This document shows positions 63,201 to 64,000 of a stretch of DNA of 64,000 nucleotides, in pieces (the first letter of the stretch is position 1; each line of letters starts with the position of its first letter). The notes beneath the pieces are model-generated. The model searched no databases and was not told where the DNA came from. It was given only the letters and a program-made list of their open reading frames with translations. This stretch comes from Steromphala cineraria (lineage: Eukaryota; Mollusca; Gastropoda; Trochida; Trochidae), in contig OU744720.1 in the NCBI GenBank assembly GCA_916613615.1, positions 73,931,338-73,995,337 on the forward strand, written 5' to 3'. A program made the translations under genes and the position numbers.

Positions 63201-63544
63201 CTGATTTGTTAGTAACGTATTCACACCTCTAGGCCTGATTTGTTAGTAACTTATTCACACCTCCAGGCCTGATTTGTTCATTACTTATTCACACCTATAG
63301 GCCTGATTTGTTGGTAACCTATTCACACCTCTAGGCCTGATTTGTTAGTGACTTAGTCACACCTCCAGGCCTGATTTGAAGATAATTTGTTCACACCTCC
63401 AGGCCTGAATTGTATGTAATTTATTTACACCTTTTGGCCTCATTTGTTGGTAACTTATCTATTTGATTTTCAGGGGTTTGAGCCCACCTCACACAGCGCG
63501 GGACCAATGAGACCAGCTCTTGGCAGCATTCCGGGAGGCAAACC
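36272..63544 (+). CDS. Groucho/TLE transcriptional corepressor, 5' part (14 coding exons)
   Basis: Joined exons give 401 codons plus two bases, in frame throughout. TLE/Groucho proteins have no DNA-binding domain; they are recruited in the nucleus by HES (WRPW), Runx, Tcf/Lef, Engrailed and Pax factors and silence target genes. Visible regions: Q tetramerisation domain (about residues 1-125, starting MYPNRHP, with [16 protein letters not shown] and [16 protein letters not shown]); GP region rich in G/P/H (exon 7); CcN region with a KKRK nuclear localisation signal (exon 9) and the acidic [16 protein letters not shown]2-type segment (exon 10); S/P-rich SP region (exons 11-14), ending GSIPGGKP just before the WD40 part. 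The WD40 propeller lies beyond the window, so the gene is cut by the window edge, not broken. Introns are GT-AG. Confidence 0.95.
36562..36662 (+). CDS. TLE coding exon 2 (Q domain)
   Basis: Acceptor TTGCAG, donor AG|GTAAGA, phase 2 at the end. Encodes the [21 protein letters not shown] segment, strongly conserved in the family. Confidence 0.95.
36663..40441 (+). other. TLE intron 2
   Basis: AT-rich. Contains an imperfect duplication of about 130 bp (about 38193-38316 and 38330-38440) sharing a TTTAATGATTTCTT.ACTG box. No other feature is recognised. Confidence 0.6.
40442..40505 (+). CDS. TLE coding exon 3 (Q domain)
   Basis: Completes the Ser codon and encodes [21 protein letters not shown]. 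Donor ATG|GTAAGT, phase 0. Heptad-like spacing fits the coiled coil of the tetramerisation domain. Confidence 0.95.
41220..42358. repeat. 114-bp tandem array with 221-bp higher-order unit
   Basis: About ten units are marked by TCTAGCAATTTGGTAATCAC at 41331, 41445, 41559, then every 114 bases, with two 107-base units at the end. The 114+107 pair occurs twice, so the array has begun to amplify as a dimer. Units carry a long ORF because 114 is divisible by three; the 107-base units break it. It is judged non-coding. Confidence 0.95.
43483..43595. repeat. C-rich ~36-bp minisatellite
   Basis: About three imperfect units of the type CACTTGTCCA(A/G)CCCCTC(C/T)(A/G)GCCCCA.TG. Short. Confidence 0.75.
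43923..43970 (+). mobile_element. SINE tail fragment
   Basis: GAAATATTGCCCAAGCGGCG followed by TTAAACAACAACTCACTC resembles the 3' tails of molluscan SINEs I recall and shares AAGCGGCG.TAAAC with the minus-strand SINE near 21100. No tRNA head is visible upstream, so it is truncated. Confidence 0.55.
45120..45164 (+). CDS. TLE coding exon 4 (Q domain)
   Basis: Encodes [15 protein letters not shown], almost invariant in the family. Acceptor TTTTACAG, donor CAG|GTAAAT, phase 0 on both sides. Confidence 0.96.
45165..50020 (+). other. TLE intron 4
   Basis: Contains the CAGCTG-bearing minisatellite (about 47590-48550) and a GC-richer block at about 46490-46860 that may be regulatory. The rest is AT-rich. 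Confidence 0.6.
47590..48550. repeat. 45/48-bp minisatellite carrying CAGCTG boxes
   Basis: The left part (to about 48220) has imperfect 45-46-bp units with CACTACATATACAGCTGCA. The right part has very regular 48-50-bp units with GAGCACATGTACAGCTGCA (48241, 48289, 48337 and onward). Nearly every unit has one CAGCTG E-box, giving about 17 copies. Cys/Ser/Tyr-rich ORFs on the minus strand are repeat artefacts. Confidence 0.92.
50021..50083 (+). CDS. TLE coding exon 5 (Q domain)
   Basis: Encodes [21 protein letters not shown]. Acceptor ATTTCAG, donor GAG|GTAAGC, phase 0. Confidence 0.96.
50265..50480. repeat. Degenerate ATTGGT repeats before exon 6
   Basis: About six irregular units of TTGATTGGT(C/T)(A/C)A..T, spaced roughly 30-45 bases apart, ending a few bases upstream of the exon 6 acceptor. 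Confidence 0.6.
50489..50563 (+). CDS. TLE coding exon 6 (Q domain end)
   Basis: Encodes [20 protein letters not shown] and the following NAIIG. Acceptor GTTGCAG, donor GGG|GTGCGT, a weaker donor than its neighbours. Phase 0. Confidence 0.95.
50564..52487 (+). other. TLE intron 6
   Basis: AT-rich, no gene. Its last 300 bases (about 52180-52470) are a degenerate ~30-35-bp array of ATTACCCCATGCAGTGTAT units reaching to within about 20 bases of the acceptor. Confidence 0.6.
52180..52470. repeat. ATTACCCCATGCAGTGT array before exon 7
   Basis: Eight or so imperfect units, each with TTCAA(G/T)TATTACCC(C/T)ATGCAGTGT. Period irregular at about 30-35. Confidence 0.75.
52488..52671 (+). CDS. TLE coding exon 7 (GP region)
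   Basis: 184 bases, ending in phase 1 (AAA G|GTGAGA). Encodes a Q/H/P/G-rich stretch ([34 protein letters not shown]). The acceptor is the tandem CAGCAG: the start could be 52488 or 52491, differing by one Gln. The GC content is sharply above the flanking introns. Confidence 0.93.
53411..53421 (+). CDS. TLE coding exon 8 (11-bp microexon)
   Basis: ATGACAAACAC between acceptor TTACAG and donor GTAAGT. With the split codon of exon 7 it gives DDKH and restores phase 0. Without it, exon 7 to exon 9 would be out of frame (phase 1 to 0), which supports it being real. TLE homologues have an equivalent charged stretch here. Confidence 0.85.
53664..53910. repeat. 62-bp tandem repeat, four copies
   Basis: Units start with GGTGGCAACT at 53664, 53728, 53790 and 53852, each with AACCCCTTGAGGAGTAT and CCAATACA. 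Confidence 0.95.
59490..59770. repeat. ~115-bp imperfect repeat before exon 9
   Basis: Two to three units share TTTTGTCCTTT.TGAACTGTC, GTTAATGGG.ATTAT and AACTTGAA(T/A)TT. The last one runs into the exon 9 acceptor region. Confidence 0.75.
59780..59884 (+). CDS. TLE coding exon 9 (CcN region, nuclear localisation signal)
   Basis: 105 bases, phase 0 on both sides. Encodes [20 protein letters not shown] followed by [19 protein letters not shown] is the basic nuclear localisation signal; SP dipeptides are potential kinase sites. Confidence 0.95.
60406..60456 (+). CDS. TLE coding exon 10 (acidic CcN segment)
   Basis: Encodes [17 protein letters not shown], matching the conserved CK2-type SDGDKSD..LVVDV motif of the family. 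Phase 0, donor GAC|GTAAGT. Confidence 0.96.
60799..61154. mobile_element. MITE, family A copy 2 (in TLE intron 10)
   Basis: 356 bp with ends AGGGGCAGTAGCACGTTTT and AAAACGTGCTACTGCCCCT, flanked by TTAA on both sides (60795-60798, 61155-61158). It is inverted relative to copy 1 at 4319-4697. It fills nearly half of intron 10. Confidence 0.85.
61280..61423 (+). CDS. TLE coding exon 11 (SP region)
   Basis: 144 bases, phase 0 both sides. Encodes [20 protein letters not shown] and a Ser-rich continuation ending SSSSLKHKE. Confidence 0.94.
61792..61924 (+). CDS. TLE coding exon 12 (SP region)
   Basis: Encodes [40 protein letters not shown] and VHPL; ends in phase 1 at CTT G|GTATGG. The TPVSKS.TPT core is typical of TLE proteins. 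Confidence 0.94.
62518..62654 (+). CDS. TLE coding exon 13 (SP region)
   Basis: Starts in phase 1 after TGTTCAG. Encodes [38 protein letters not shown] and FNRPPM; ends ATG|GTATGG, phase 0. Confidence 0.92.
62690..63445. repeat. 34-bp tandem array, about 22 copies (TLE intron 13)
   Basis: Unit: GGCCTGATTTGTTAGTAACT plus TATTCACACCTCTA. Very regular in the centre and decaying at both ends. It occupies nearly the entire 819-bp intron and stops about 30 bases before the exon 14 acceptor. Confidence 0.97.
63474..63544 (+). CDS. TLE coding exon 14 (end of SP region)
   Basis: Encodes [20 protein letters not shown] and GGKP; ends in phase 2 (AAA CC|GTGAGT). In TLE proteins GGKPA immediately precedes the WD40 part, so the next exons lie beyond the window. 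Confidence 0.93.
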
Positions 63545-64000
63545 GTGAGTTGAACCCTGATTCGCTGTTCTGCATGTCTGTTTTGTCTCGTCTCTGTTTT
63601 GTCTTGTTCGGAACCTCTTTGTATTACTTAACCTTTGCATGCATTTCTCTACCTAATAAGTTCCTATTCCTTGGATTCTCTTAATTCTCTTATTTCTTGA
63701 TAACAACTTCTTTATTGTGAAAATCATTTAAGAATTTAAGACAACTCTTTGTTAGGAGTAAGAGTATTCTCAGAAATGTGATATTCAAAACGAAGAAGTT
63801 GCTATCCAGAAAATCTTACTGTTCATATGTGTACCCTTCAAATAGTTGAATCAATGTTGCATGAAACTTTTCAGACATTCTTTGTTATGTAGATGCTGAA
63901 TCCATAATAGTGTTTTGATTAAGGCACAGATATCAGAGAATTTTATTGTTGGTCTTGTTTTATTTGACTTTCTGATGATTCTAACAATTCTGTAAATTTA
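63545..64000 (+). other. TLE intron 14, truncated by window edge
   Basis: AT-rich intron start; no further exon is seen before position 64000. Confidence 0.8.

Noticed and set aside
62690..63445. CRISPR-like regular array
   Set aside because: The 34-bp units are directly adjacent with no unique spacers, and it is a eukaryotic intron: a plain tandem repeat.

Overview
The window is eukaryotic nuclear DNA: AT-rich, sparsely coding, with GT-AG introns, many transposable-element remnants and minisatellites, and no bacterial gene layout. The host gene and the short repeats suggest a mollusc, most likely a gastropod. This is inference: a tRNA-headed SINE and a second SINE tail share an 'AAGCGGCG(T/A)TAAAC' ending that I recall from molluscan genomes, and the host gene is a bilaterian-type Groucho/TLE gene.

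Layout. Positions 1-6642 are intergenic, with a dispersed repeat (about 1917-2400), a TTAA-flanked MITE (4319-4697), an 85-bp palindromic MITE (5041-5125) and a 63-bp tandem array (6051-6235). Positions 6643-15937 hold one structurally complete, very young Ty3/gypsy-type LTR retrotransposon. It has 1483/1482-bp LTRs differing at three places, a 5-bp target duplication ACATG, an intact gag, and an intact pol ending in a chromodomain. Gag and pol are in the same frame and separated by one UAG followed by a stem-loop. Each LTR contains a 52-bp internal repeat carrying splice-site-like ends. Positions 15938-35700 are intergenic, with a SINE (about 21075-21393, minus strand), CACGTG-rich and CTCF-like blocks, two more MITEs (30313-30867 and 33585-33944) and a (GAA)29 tract.

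From 36272 to the right edge lies the 5' part of a Groucho/TLE transcriptional corepressor gene on the plus strand. Fourteen coding exons join in frame to 401 codons plus two bases. They cover the N-terminal Q tetramerisation domain, the GP region, a CcN region with a KKRK nuclear localisation signal, and the SP region. The WD40 propeller must lie beyond the window. The introns are long and carry several tandem arrays, some directly upstream of splice acceptors.

The retrotransposon and the host gene are functionally separate. Gag and Gag-Pol would form the particle, process, reverse-transcribe and integrate the element; TLE would act in the nucleus as a corepressor of HES/Runx/Tcf-type factors. 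The most unusual signals are the retrotransposon's predicted UAG readthrough, its LTR splice architecture and its chromodomain, and a MITE family with two independent 9-bp target duplications.
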